64,000 bases of DNA from Algoriphagus oliviformis (GCF_017254915.1 NZ_JAFKCT010000002.1:434001-498000); one strand, 5' to 3'. Counted from the first letter of the stretch, positions 17,996-27,087 are shown. The notes: generated by a model from the letters alone, not told the origin. Made by a program: numbers and translations.

Positions 17996-20900
17996 TTAAA
18001 AACCAAGGTTGATTCCGAAGACATAGTTTTTTAACATCGGAAAGCTTTCTCCGCCACCTCTTTCGGGATCGTATTCATCGAGCTTGGAGTTCTTAGTCCA
18101 GGTGAAGAGATTGGTGCCTGCGAAATATATTCGCATGTTGCTGACAATCGATTTATCCTTCACTGGTAGCGTATAGCCTAGGGATAGATTTCTCACCCTG
18201 AGGTACGATCCGTCTACATAGCCAATGGTGCTCCAATAGAGCGTAGATGAACCGGATACCCCTGCATTTGGTCTTGGATATTCATTCGTTGGGTTTTCAG
18301 GAGTCCAATAGTCAATGGCTTTTGAACTATTGCTAAGGTTTGACTGCCTGTCATATCTGCTTAGGAAATTTGGATTGATAGTTTGTCCCCATCTCGCAAA
18401 TAGATACACACTGAAGTCAAATGCTTTGTAGGTCACTTTGTTGTTCAAACCTCCAAACCAATCAGGTCTATTGTTGCCAGCCAACACGATCCTGTCATTC
18501 ACCGCATCGATCTTATTGTCTCCATTTTGATCCCTTACCTTGATATCGCCCGGCGCTTGACCAAAGATTTTTGCTTCGTCCGCCTCGGCGGTCTGCCAGA
18601 TTCCCAATTTTTCATAATCATAGAAAACCGAAATAGGCTGCCCTACAAACCAACCGTTGCTGATATCATCCACTCCGTCAGTGACCAGAGAGACAATCTC
18701 TTCTCTATTTCTGGTGAAAGTCAATGTGCTTTCCCATAGCAGGTTTCCTTTTTCGATGTTGACAGTGTTTATCCCCAATTCAATCCCGCGATTTTGCGTT
18801 TTGCCGATGTTCTGATAGACCTGCTGCACGCCTGTGGTAGGTGGCAATCCTCTGGGAAGGAGCAAGTCGGATGTCTGTGTGTTGTAGATGTCTAGGGTGG
18901 CATTGATTCGGTTTTTCCATAATCCCAGGTCAATTCCAAAGTTGGTGGTGGCGGATAGCTCCCATCCTGCATCGGGATTTCCGAGAAGGGGGGAGAATGT
19001 AAAGCCCTGGAAACTTGACTCTCCAAATGCCATAGGAATTCTGGTCAAAGTGCTTTGGGTACCATAAGGCTGGATCCCGGAGTTTCCTGCCACACCGTAG
19101 CTTGCACGGAGTTTCAATTCACTTATGCCTTCAATGTTTTGCATGAAACCTTCATCCACCACTCGCCATGCCACTGCTGCCGATGGGAAAAATGCCCATT
19201 TGTTTCCTTCTGACAATCTCGAAGCTCCATCAGCCCGGTCCGTCAAAGTGATAAGATACTTGCCTTTGAAGCTGTAGTTTAATCTCGCGGCAAAGGACAA
19301 AACATTCCATTTTGAATAGCCGCTGTTGATTGAAATATTGTCAGGGGCATTTCCCAGGCCATAGAATAACTGTCCGGGAAGCAATTGATTTTCGCCTTGC
19401 GCCAACACATCATCCCCCTCGCTTTGTACATAGCTACTCAAGGCGGTGATGGTAAAGGAGTGGTCTTTGATCTCTTTTTGATAGTTGAAAACATTGTCCC
19501 AATTAAAAAAGCTGCTGTTGGAGGCGGTGTATTGTGCTCTGCTTGTTCCCCCGTTTCTGCTGATCGAATTGGAGGCTTCGAATAGACCTACCCGCGAGTT
19601 GCCGATATTTGTCCCAAAGTTGGTTTGGAAACTAAAGCCCTCGAATGGTTTGAGATCCAAATAGACATTGGCGATGACATTGGTGATCTTACCCGTGTTG
19701 GAGAAAATGTCCGGCTGCTCATCAGCTAAAGGGCTGATGGAAGAGCCTCCAAGAGGAAAGACGATAAACTCGCCTTCGTCATCATATACCGTCCCAAGGG
19801 GAATGATTTTGTTTGCCATGTTCAGCGGGTCTCGACGATAGCTTTCGTCCCTGTTGGCTACCTGTGACTGCAACCCTGCCTTGATCCAGCTATTGAAGGT
19901 ATGGTCCACATTGGCTCGGATCGTATAGCGTTTTACCTCGTCGAATTTCAAGATGCCTTTTTCACCAAAGTAATCGATTGAGGTGTAAACCTTTGTTTTG
20001 TCGCTTCCGGCGTTTACGCCTACGTTATAATTTTGCTGAGTGCCGTTTTTGAACAGTAGGTCTTGGTAATCAATCCATTCTCCGTTTGCTATTGCGTCCA
20101 ATTCTTGAGTGTTGAAGATGAGTGGATCATCTGCCTCGGACTTCCATTTTCCCGTGGTTCGGTTTGCTTCTCTCTTGATGGCAACATATTCGTCCCCGTT
20201 CATTACCGCTGGATATCGCGAAACTTCCGAGACACCGAAGTAAGAATTGAATGAAACTTTGGGTTTGCCTGCCGCTCCTTTCTTGGTGGAAATTATGACG
20301 ATGCCATTGGCTCCTTGCCAGCCATAGATTGCGGTAGAAGAGGCGTCTTTTAGGAATTCCATCGATTCAATGTCATTTGGGTTGATATTGTCGATGTTGC
20401 CTGTCTGCACTCCGTCCACTATAAACAAGGGGTTATTGCTTGCACCGATTGATCGGTTACCTCTAATCCGGATATTGATTCCCGACGAAGAAGATCCGCT
20501 TCCTCTAGTGATATCTACCCCTGCGACCTTTCCTTGGATGGATTCCAGTGGGTTTTGGGCCGGCACCTGTCTGATGTCTTCATTTTTTAGAGAGGTGACG
20601 GCACCCGTCAAGTCTCTTTTCTTCACAGTACCATACCCAATGACGACCACTTCTTCCATGTTGGTGATATCAGGACTGAGCGTGATGTCGATAGTTTTTT
20701 GATTGCCTACTTCAACTTCTTGTGTGTTATATCCAATCGAGCTGAATACCAGGGTGGAACCCGTTGCCACTGAAATGGAATATCTTCCATCTGCATTGGT
20801 TACTGTACCGGTATTGGTTCCTTTTACCAATATCGTCGCCCCTGGAAGAGGGCCATCGAAATCAGTCGCGTTTACGATCCCCGTTACCTGGGTCGTTTGG

Positions 20901-21010
20901 GCCGAAATCTTGAAGGATACAAGTGCTAAACAAACTGAAAAAAGCCACAGGAGCCGGTTCAGTTTGCCACGTTTCCGTGTAGGTCCCGTTTTAGTAAGAG
21001 TTTTCTTCAT
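17996..21010 (-). CDS. SusC/RagA-family TonB-dependent outer-membrane transporter
   Basis: The frame is open to 21313, but the start is placed at the ATG at 21010, giving 1004 residues. It begins with a basic stretch and a signal peptide (LLWLFSVCLALVSFKISAQ), while the 101 codons upstream look non-coding and contain the promoter. Domain order: CarboxypepD_reg (residues about 32-115, GIVNATDFDGPLPGATILVKG), plug with the SusC signature (EEVVVIGYGTVKKRDLTGAV), then the 22-strand barrel ending in YVFGINLGF. It imports oligosaccharide or glycoside across the outer membrane using TonB energy, with the SusD-like lipoprotein as lid. A divergent DUF1593 lipoprotein gene shares the 308-base upstream region. 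Confidence 0.95.
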   Translation of the reverse strand: MKKTLTKTGPTRKRGKLNRLLWLFSVCLALVSFKISAQTTQVTGIVNATDFDGPLPGATILVKGTNTGTVTNADGRYSISVATGSTLVFSSIGYNTQEVEVGNQKTIDITLSPDITNMEEVVVIGYGTVKKRDLTGAVTSLKNEDIRQVPAQNPLESIQGKVAGVDITRGSGSSSSGINIRIRGNRSIGASNNPLFIVDGVQTGNIDNINPNDIESMEFLKDASSTAIYGWQGANGIVIISTKKGAAGKPKVSFNSYFGVSEVSRYPAVMNGDEYVAIKREANRTTGKWKSEADDPLIFNTQELDAIANGEWIDYQDLLFKNGTQQNYNVGVNAGSDKTKVYTSIDYFGEKGILKFDEVKRYTIRANVDHTFNSWIKAGLQSQVANRDESYRRDPLNMANKIIPLGTVYDDEGEFIVFPLGGSSISPLADEQPDIFSNTGKITNVIANVYLDLKPFEGFSFQTNFGTNIGNSRVGLFEASNSISRNGGTSRAQYTASNSSFFNWDNVFNYQKEIKDHSFTITALSSYVQSEGDDVLAQGENQLLPGQLFYGLGNAPDNISINSGYSKWNVLSFAARLNYSFKGKYLITLTDRADGASRLSEGNKWAFFPSAAVAWRVVDEGFMQNIEGISELKLRASYGVAGNSGIQPYGTQSTLTRIPMAFGESSFQGFTFSPLLGNPDAGWELSATTNFGIDLGLWKNRINATLDIYNTQTSDLLLPRGLPPTTGVQQVYQNIGKTQNRGIELGINTVNIEKGNLLWESTLTFTRNREEIVSLVTDGVDDISNGWFVGQPISVFYDYEKLGIWQTAEADEAKIFGQAPGDIKVRDQNGDNKIDAVNDRIVLAGNNRPDWFGGLNNKVTYKAFDFSVYLFARWGQTINPNFLSRYDRQSNLSNSSKAIDYWTPENPTNEYPRPNAGVSGSSTLYWSTIGYVDGSYLRVRNLSLGYTLPVKDKSIVSNMRIYFAGTNLFTWTKNSKLDEYDPERGGGESFPMLKNYVFGINLGF

Positions 21011-21128
21011 GTTAAATGGGTTTTTGTTAAAGGATAGGGAATCGACAGACAAGCGGTTCCTTTGATAAGTTTTATAAAACAGAAAGCATGTGAAACTAAA
21101 ACGAAGAAAACGGAAGTCATTTCCGGGA

Positions 21129-21173
21129 TAAATGTAGGTATTAGGAAAAATAATCAAAGAAATATTTCGAAAA
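21129..21173 (-). promoter_or_regulatory. putative susC promoter with TTTCGAAAA motif
   Basis: On the minus strand, TTTG (21158-21155), 18 bases, then TACATTTA (21136-21129) fits the Bacteroidota promoter TTTG-N(17-23)-TAnnTTTG with one mismatch. The 9-mer TTTCGAAAA (21165-21173) lies directly upstream of the -33 element and repeats the motif found twice before the DeoR gene. The leader to the chosen susC start is about 110 bases. Confidence 0.45.
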
Positions 21174-21192
21174 AATTTACGAATATTTTCCT

Positions 21193-21227
21193 TTTGTTTT
21201 TCGTTTTCTTTCTTTTTGATACATTTG
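21193..21227 (+). promoter_or_regulatory. putative promoter of the divergent DUF1593 lipoprotein gene
   Basis: TTTG at 21193-21196 and TACATTTG at 21220-21227 (a full match to TAnnTTTG) are separated by 23 bases, at the long end of the accepted spacing. The spacer holds TTTTTCGTTTTC, which resembles A/T-rich DeoR-family operators. A leader of about 85 bases would precede the ATG at 21319. Together with the susC promoter this accounts for the 308-base intergenic stretch 21011-21318. Confidence 0.4.
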
Positions 21228-21318
21228 ACCATAGTCTTGCTTAGGGCGAGCGTACCAAATCTTCGGGTGGATGGGTGAAATGTCCTATATAGCGTCAAAT
21301 AAAAGTCAGGCAAGTAGT

Positions 21319-22611
21319 ATGAAATGGATCAGGATTATTGGTTTGGGAATAATGGGGATAGTCGCAGTGGGTACTTTGCTCAGCTGTGAGGGATCTGAAA
21401 TAGAGACTTCCAAGCCGAGGGTACTCGTCAGTTCTGATATCGGCGGCACAGACCCTGATGATTTTCAATCGATGATCCACCTGCTGATGTATGCGGATCA
21501 GGTAGAGTTGGAAGGACTGATATCTTCTCCTTTCGGAGAGGGTAGCAAAAAAGACATCCTGGACATAATCGGGCTCTATGAGCAAGATTACCCTCAACTC
21601 CTTGCCCATGCCCCGCAGCTTCCCAGCCCCAATTCCCTGAGGGCTATCACCAAGCAAGGCGAAAAAGAAGCGGCCCCCTTCAAAGGCTATGCTTCTGCGA
21701 CGGAAGGTTCAGAGTGGATAATCCAATGTGCCAAGAAGAAAAGCGATCAGCCTCTTTGGGTGCTCGTCTGGGGTGGGATCGAGGATGTCGCGCAGGCACT
21801 GCACGATGCTCCTGAGATCAAGGAAAAGATCAGGGTGTATTGGATCGGCGGGCCTAACAAGAAGTGGAGCATCAATGCCTATTCCTACCTCGCCGCCGAG
21901 CACCCCGACCTGTGGATGATCGAGGCCAATGCGACCTACAGGGGCTGGTTTATGGACGCAGAATCGACCGCGGAGTGGAAGGGCGACACTTACTATGAGC
22001 GCTACATCTCTGGCCGTGGGGCGATGGGCAAGGACTTTGTCAACTACTACGAGGGCAACATCAAAATGGGCGATACGCCGTCACTGGCCTACTTGCTGGA
22101 CGGTAACCCAGACGATCCCACGGGGGAAAGCTGGGGAGGGAGCTTTGGGAAAATCGACCGAAGCGCGAGAAGGGTGTTTGAGGGAGGAAGTACGGTCGAG
22201 GACACGGTTTCGACCTATGCGACCCTGGAGTGGCACTTTTCCGGCCCTGTCTTGGATATTCCATTGGACTCGGCGGTTTTTCGGATTGAGATACAAAAGC
22301 AAGTTTGGCCGGGCTATTACCTCGGGGATGGGCGGTATGGAGTGAAGTATTCTCCCAAACAGGCTGAGACAGGCAGCTACGTCACCAGCAGCAGCATTCC
22401 CGAGCTCGACGGGCTGCGCGGAGGCTACACCAGTGTCAATCCCTGGCCGGGAAGACCTTCGCCACTGGACTTCCTGCTCGGCCCCAACTGGTACAGCGAC
22501 CGTCCGGATTCGGCTTTGTTTATCGAAAACCAGCAGGGTGCCAAGACCATTTCCAAGCACAGGGAAGCGTTTCTGTCCGATTGGGCGGCACGATGGAAAT
22601 GGTTGGAGTAG
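21319..22611 (+). CDS. DUF1593 nucleoside-hydrolase-like lipoprotein (paralogue 4)
   Basis: The start is placed at 21319 (430 residues) because it gives a clean lipoprotein signal, GIVAVGTLLSC with Cys23; the frame opens at 21271 with 16 further codons. The DUF1593 domain begins RVLVSSDIGGTDPDDFQS (about 34-51), the closest of the four copies to the nucleoside hydrolase DxDxGxDD motif. The second block is GDTPSLAYLL...ESWGGSFGKI. Unlike the three operon copies it stops right after SDWAARWKWLE and lacks the C-terminal Ig/PKD-like domain. It has instead an extra segment (about 300-400) rich in Tyr, Gly and Pro. It is divergent from susCD, so it probably works at the outer membrane on the same substrate. 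Confidence 0.9.
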   Translation: MKWIRIIGLGIMGIVAVGTLLSCEGSEIETSKPRVLVSSDIGGTDPDDFQSMIHLLMYADQVELEGLISSPFGEGSKKDILDIIGLYEQDYPQLLAHAPQLPSPNSLRAITKQGEKEAAPFKGYASATEGSEWIIQCAKKKSDQPLWVLVWGGIEDVAQALHDAPEIKEKIRVYWIGGPNKKWSINAYSYLAAEHPDLWMIEANATYRGWFMDAESTAEWKGDTYYERYISGRGAMGKDFVNYYEGNIKMGDTPSLAYLLDGNPDDPTGESWGGSFGKIDRSARRVFEGGSTVEDTVSTYATLEWHFSGPVLDIPLDSAVFRIEIQKQVWPGYYLGDGRYGVKYSPKQAETGSYVTSSSIPELDGLRGGYTSVNPWPGRPSPLDFLLGPNWYSDRPDSALFIENQQGAKTISKHREAFLSDWAARWKWLE

Positions 22612-22841
22612 GAGCTTTTCGGCTTTTAGCATGACGCTCATTTTTACTTTTGGTGTCTCTTAGGGTATTGCTGCCCAGACAGTGGAATAGTTTCCACAGC
22701 CGCTTTGGAACTTTGATTTGGGCTGCGATAGCGAAGGTTCCTTTTCGGTGCATTCCGTTGGCATTTCGGGACAATTTCCTCTATTGGGGCAGTTTGGGAT
22801 CACTTTTGAAACAGGGGATAGCGACAAACTAACCCCGACTT

Positions 22842-23828
22842 ATGACAGCATTTCATTCCCGGTATTTTTCCAGGGTGATAGACACCGTAGGAGATACCCC
22901 CCTGATCCGGCTCAACCGCATTTTCCCAAAGTCCAGCGTTCTGTTTTTTGGGAAGGTAGAATCCTTCAACCCTGGTGGGAGTATCAAGGACCGTACTGCA
23001 CTCCAGCTGATTTCCCACGCGATGGAGACGGGACAGCTCAGACCGGGAGACACGGTCGTTGAATCCAGTTCAGGTAATATGGCGATTGGCCTTGCGCAGG
23101 TGTGCAAGTACTTTGGACTGCAGCTCGAAGTCGTGGTAGACCCGATGGTCAACCGGCAGAACGTCAGAATCATGAAAGCCTATGGAGCCCATATCAACTA
23201 TGTGGAAAAGCCTGCCCAAACCGGCGGTTTCTTGCAGGCTAGGCTGGACAAAGTTCAGGAACTATTGCGCCGAATCCCGGGAAGCTTCTGGACCAACCAA
23301 TATGGAAATGGCCAGAATCCGGCAACCCATCGCAAAACCATGCACGAGATCGTCAAGGACTTGGGCTATGCGCCCGATTACCTGTTTGCCGCGACGAGTA
23401 CCTGCGGGACGCTGATGGGCTGCGCCCAATACATCCAGCTCATGGCGCTGGATACCAAGCTGGTCGCCGTCGATGCCGTAGGTAGCGTGATTTTCAACGG
23501 GCCCTCAGGAGAAAGGAAGATTCCGGGGCACGGAGCGGGAAGAAAGTCGCAGTTTTTGGAGCCGGAGGCAGTCGATAGGGTGGTGCATGTGGACGACTGG
23601 GACTGTGTACAGGGCTGTAGGCAACTGCTGGATCGAGAGGCCTTGCTCTGCGGAGGCTCATCGGGGGCTGTGTTGAGTGCAGTCGCCAAAGTTTTGCCGG
23701 AGATTCCAAGAGGTTCCACGGTAGCCATGATTCTTTGCGACCGCGGGGAGAGATACCTGGATACCATCTATAATGAGGAATGGGTCAATACCCAAATTCG
23801 ACGAGGGGAGGTGGTGGAGCTTAGATGA
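22842..23828 (+). CDS. SbnA-like PLP-dependent synthase (cysteine synthase superfamily)
   Basis: A 328-residue fold-type II PLP enzyme with Lys49 in SFNPGGSIKDRTA, the phosphate loop GGSSGAVLSAV near residue 274, and SSSGNMAIGLA. Within the family, the EPEAVDRVVHVDD region and the companion genes suit SbnA (N-(2-amino-2-carboxyethyl)-glutamate synthase, which joins O-phosphoserine and glutamate) better than cysteine or cystathionine synthase; this choice is inference. It overlaps the next gene by 4 bases, and that overlaps the third likewise, so the trio is translationally coupled. The 230 bases before it hold a small GTGGAA/TTCCAC hairpin at 22682-22697 and no gene. Confidence 0.85.
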   Translation: MTAFHSRYFSRVIDTVGDTPLIRLNRIFPKSSVLFFGKVESFNPGGSIKDRTALQLISHAMETGQLRPGDTVVESSSGNMAIGLAQVCKYFGLQLEVVVDPMVNRQNVRIMKAYGAHINYVEKPAQTGGFLQARLDKVQELLRRIPGSFWTNQYGNGQNPATHRKTMHEIVKDLGYAPDYLFAATSTCGTLMGCAQYIQLMALDTKLVAVDAVGSVIFNGPSGERKIPGHGAGRKSQFLEPEAVDRVVHVDDWDCVQGCRQLLDREALLCGGSSGAVLSAVAKVLPEIPRGSTVAMILCDRGERYLDTIYNEEWVNTQIRRGEVVELR

Positions 23829-25663
23829 AGACAGGGAAACAAGCATTTGCAAATCGAAATCCTCGACCTTTCAAAGTCGCGATAGTGGGCTTGGGGCCCA
23901 AAGGCCTCTATGGCTTCGAGCGCCTACTGGCGAATCTGGCGCTCTTGGAGGACGCCCCGGAGGTAGAAATCCACCTTTTCAACCGGACGGAAAGTTTTGG
24001 TGCGGGAGAGGTCTATGATCCCGAGCAGCCAGCGTACCTATTGATGAACTATGCCAACGGCCACATCTCCATGTGGCATAGCGAGGGGATTCCCGCCGTG
24101 GTGCCGACGACTTATACCTTGGTCGAATGGCTCAAAAAAAACCAATATTCTACTTCCGAGCCAAACGAAGTGTCGCCGCGGTATTTGGTGGGGAAGTACC
24201 TTCAGGAGGGTTTCGAAGCGCTGGTAAAGCATGCTCCGAAATTCGTCAAGATCTACAAACACGTAGGTGAGGTGGCGGACATAGCCCCTCTTGGAAAGCG
24301 GTACACGCTGACCGTCTCGACCGATGGATCAGAGCGTCGACTGCGCGGTATCGACGAAATCTTGGTGGCTTCTGGTCACCCGAGGGCCCAGGCGCCACCT
24401 TTTCCAGATCTCGATCACGCGGTGGACTTTGTCTATCCCATCCCGAGCAAACTTGCCAAAATCAATCCGGGAGAGCTGGTCGCGATGAAGGGGGTGGGGC
24501 TTACGTTTGTGGACGTTGTGCTCGGTTTGACCGAGGGTCGAGGTGGCCGTTTTTCGGAAAACTTTCAAGGGGATTTGGTCTATTTTCCCTCGGGAAAAGA
24601 ACCCCAAAAGATCTTTCCCTTTTCGAAGTCTGGGCTTCCCATGATGCCCCGGGGAAATACCTACCCGCCCAAAATCTACGAGCCCATTTTTTTTATCGAG
24701 GAAAATTTGACCCAAGGTCGGAATCCAAGCGCAAAGTATGACTTTGAGAAAGAAGTGCTACCCTGGATGGAGCGGGAATACAAGTGGGTGTACTACTCCA
24801 AGCTCTTCAGGATAAATCACTTGACCTTGGATTTGAGTACTAACTTTTTAGAGGTAGAAGCCCAGATTGAAGACTTTCATCGGCTGTTCCCAAAGTTCGT
24901 TCGGTTTGACCTGCAGGACTTTTTGCATCGTCCTTTTACCGAGGAGGGCTTTGTTGAGGACAGGCAGGCCTACGTGGACTATTGTCTTGGCCAGGCAAAG
25001 CTAGGGGAGGAAAACAGTCCGCTGGCAGGCGCGGCTGGACTATGGAGAAGCCTTTCACCCGTATTTGCCCGGATTTACCAGTTTGGAGGCCTCAAACCCG
25101 AATCCCACAGACTTTTTGCGGAGCAGTACGCGGGAGCGCTCAACCGTCTTTCCTATGGGCCTCCCGTCGGAAACATGGAGAAGATCTTGGCTCTGGCAAA
25201 AAACGGGTTGCTCGACTTCTCTGCCGCTAAAGGGCAAATCTCCTATAGAAATCCTTTGTTTCGGCTCCAGTCGGAAGTTGGGCGAGTTGCGGTTGAAACC
25301 GACTACTTCGTAGATGCCAGAATTCCCAAATATCAAGTTTCCGACACTTCCCAAGGCCTGTACGGCAAAATGATCGAACGAGGCATAGTCACCCCGTATG
25401 TCAACCGGGAGGGAGAGCGCTGCTACCAGCCCGGATGCGTGGCTCTCAGCAAGGCCGGGCATGCGATTGATCCCTCGGGCCGTGTCAACGATTCGATCAC
25501 CTTCACCGGCACGCCTACCGAAGGCCTGACCTACGACAATGACTCGCTCTCAAGGGAAAAAAACGACCTGGTAAGCGCCTGGGCCAGAAATCTGTGCGAG
25601 CGCTTGGAAAAAAAGGCTAAGCCTTTCCGGATCTCTGAATCAAAAACCTCTGTATCCCCATGA
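23825..25663 (+). CDS. FAD/NAD(P)-binding protein (NAD_binding_9 type)
   Basis: 612 residues starting with a dinucleotide-binding fold, VAIVGLGPKGLYGFERLLANL (about 19-39), followed by FNRTESFGAGEVYDPEQPAYLLMNYANGHISMW, which matches the FAD-NAD(P)-binding family PF13454. EILVASGHPRAQAPPFPD is a second nucleotide-fold segment. The C-terminal half is helical, ending with a conserved CVALSKAGHAIDPSGRVNDSITFTGTPTEG. No signal or membrane segment is present, so it is cytoplasmic. Gene overlaps on both sides tie its function to the SbnA-like and Y4yA-like enzymes. It may carry out the oxidation that SbnB performs in staphylococcal diaminopropionate synthesis; that is a hypothesis. Confidence 0.85.
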   Translation: MKTGKQAFANRNPRPFKVAIVGLGPKGLYGFERLLANLALLEDAPEVEIHLFNRTESFGAGEVYDPEQPAYLLMNYANGHISMWHSEGIPAVVPTTYTLVEWLKKNQYSTSEPNEVSPRYLVGKYLQEGFEALVKHAPKFVKIYKHVGEVADIAPLGKRYTLTVSTDGSERRLRGIDEILVASGHPRAQAPPFPDLDHAVDFVYPIPSKLAKINPGELVAMKGVGLTFVDVVLGLTEGRGGRFSENFQGDLVYFPSGKEPQKIFPFSKSGLPMMPRGNTYPPKIYEPIFFIEENLTQGRNPSAKYDFEKEVLPWMEREYKWVYYSKLFRINHLTLDLSTNFLEVEAQIEDFHRLFPKFVRFDLQDFLHRPFTEEGFVEDRQAYVDYCLGQAKLGEENSPLAGAAGLWRSLSPVFARIYQFGGLKPESHRLFAEQYAGALNRLSYGPPVGNMEKILALAKNGLLDFSAAKGQISYRNPLFRLQSEVGRVAVETDYFVDARIPKYQVSDTSQGLYGKMIERGIVTPYVNREGERCYQPGCVALSKAGHAIDPSGRVNDSITFTGTPTEGLTYDNDSLSREKNDLVSAWARNLCERLEKKAKPFRISESKTSVSP

Positions 25664-27087
25664 ACACCCTGCCCAAACTCACGCCCATCGTATCGCCTTG
25701 GATGGAAGACATAATAGCAAACAAGCCGCTTTTGGAGGAGTTGATAGCCGAGTATGGCTCTCCGGTCAACATCATCAATCCAAAATCCATGGCAGCCAAC
25801 TATGGCTCGTTTCTCTCGACGCTGACAGATTTTGGACTTTCCCACGGTGTGTTCTTTGCCAGAAAGGCAAACAAGTGCAGGGCATTTGCCGAGCAGGCAG
25901 CTGCCTTGGGCATGGGCGTCGATACGGCCAGTCTGCAGGAGTACGTGCAGTGTCTGGAGATGGGGATAGATCCCTCGCGGCTTATCGTGACGGCGGCGGT
26001 GAAAAACGCCGAGCTGATCAGGCAGGCGGTCGAAAATGGCAGCACAATTATTTTGGACAATCAGGATGAGTGCGTCCAGGTCCAAGCCATCGCCCATCGC
26101 CTAGGGAAACAGGCCCTCGTGGGGTTTCGGCTCAGCGGGTTTCAGTTTGGCGACGAAAAGCAATACAGCCGCTTTGGTTTTGATCTGGAAGATTTTCTAC
26201 CCTTTGCGACGGAAGCGCTGACGGGCTCGGATACCTTCGGAAATCTGGCTTACCAAGGGCTTCACTTTCACCTGAACCGCTACTCTACCCAGGAGAGGGG
26301 CATGGCGCTGGGGCAATGTCTCGACCTGGCCTCGCAACTTAAAAAAGCCGGATTGGACACCAAGTTTATTGACATTGGGGGTGGTTTTCTGATGAATTAT
26401 CTCCAGGATCAAAGCCAATGGGAGGGCTTTCGAGAAGCGCTTGAAAAGGCTATGTTGAATGAAATCCCTCCAATCACATTCGGCAACCAAGGCCTTGGGC
26501 TTTTTGTCCATCAGGGAAAAATCGAGGGAAGCCTGGGGGTCTATCCTTTTTGGAACGACCGCCCCCAGGGCAAATTCCTGAACGAGGTTCTTTCCCATCG
26601 ACACCATGGGGGGCAGCGGGTGGGAGACCTGGCGGCTTCGCAAAAAATAGAAATCCGGATGGAGCCGGGCAGGTCCCTGCTTGACCAGACTGGGATGACG
26701 GTGGCAAGGGTAGCCTTTCGAAAAAGGGATTCCCGAGGCGATTGGCTGGTCGGATTGGAAATGAACATGACCCAGATGCTGAGCGGAAGTGCTGATTTTC
26801 TGCTGGATCCTTTCCTCATTTCGGAAGAAGAAAATGCAGAAGAAGAGGTTGGAGTGTACTTTACCGGAGCGTATTGCCTGGAGCGGGATATTTTGCTCAA
26901 AAGGAAGGTTGCGCTTTCGCACCTGCCGGAAGTGGGCGACCTGGTAGCCTTTGTAAACACAGCCGGATACATGATGCATTTCTTTGAATCCAGCGCCCAT
27001 CTTTTTCCCCTCGCCGCAAATCTCGTCTATCAAGAAGAAGCGGGAGCCAAAGCCCAAGTGCACCATTTTCGGCAGGAAGTGGAGTAG
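25660..27087 (+). CDS. Y4yA-like PLP-dependent decarboxylase
   Basis: A 475-residue fold-type III PLP enzyme related to diaminopimelate/ornithine decarboxylases and to the Y4yA group. Evidence: the PLP lysine in FFARKANKCRAF (Lys69), VDTASLQEYVQCLEMGI, GFRLSGFQFGDEKQYSRFGF, the phosphate-binding IDIGGGF near residue 236, and the C-terminal EPGRSLLDQTGMT. A GAYCLERDILLKRK segment contains the active-site Cys region, and FVNTAGYMMHFFES matches the final Tyr-containing motif. It overlaps the flavoprotein gene by 4 bases. It probably decarboxylates an amino-acid intermediate made by the two upstream enzymes, in a role like SbnH in siderophore synthesis. Confidence 0.88.
   Translation: MNTLPKLTPIVSPWMEDIIANKPLLEELIAEYGSPVNIINPKSMAANYGSFLSTLTDFGLSHGVFFARKANKCRAFAEQAAALGMGVDTASLQEYVQCLEMGIDPSRLIVTAAVKNAELIRQAVENGSTIILDNQDECVQVQAIAHRLGKQALVGFRLSGFQFGDEKQYSRFGFDLEDFLPFATEALTGSDTFGNLAYQGLHFHLNRYSTQERGMALGQCLDLASQLKKAGLDTKFIDIGGGFLMNYLQDQSQWEGFREALEKAMLNEIPPITFGNQGLGLFVHQGKIEGSLGVYPFWNDRPQGKFLNEVLSHRHHGGQRVGDLAASQKIEIRMEPGRSLLDQTGMTVARVAFRKRDSRGDWLVGLEMNMTQMLSGSADFLLDPFLISEEENAEEEVGVYFTGAYCLERDILLKRKVALSHLPEVGDLVAFVNTAGYMMHFFESSAHLFPLAANLVYQEEAGAKAQVHHFRQEVE

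Noticed and set aside
21011..21313. N-terminal extension of the SusC-like protein (101 codons)
   Set aside because: A good signal peptide begins at the ATG at 21010, and the extension covers promoter-like sequence and the divergent gene's start.
22842..27087. Siderophore gene cluster
   Set aside because: SbnA-like and decarboxylase genes suggest it, but no NIS synthetase, siderophore exporter or receptor is adjacent; kept only as a possible metabolite pathway.
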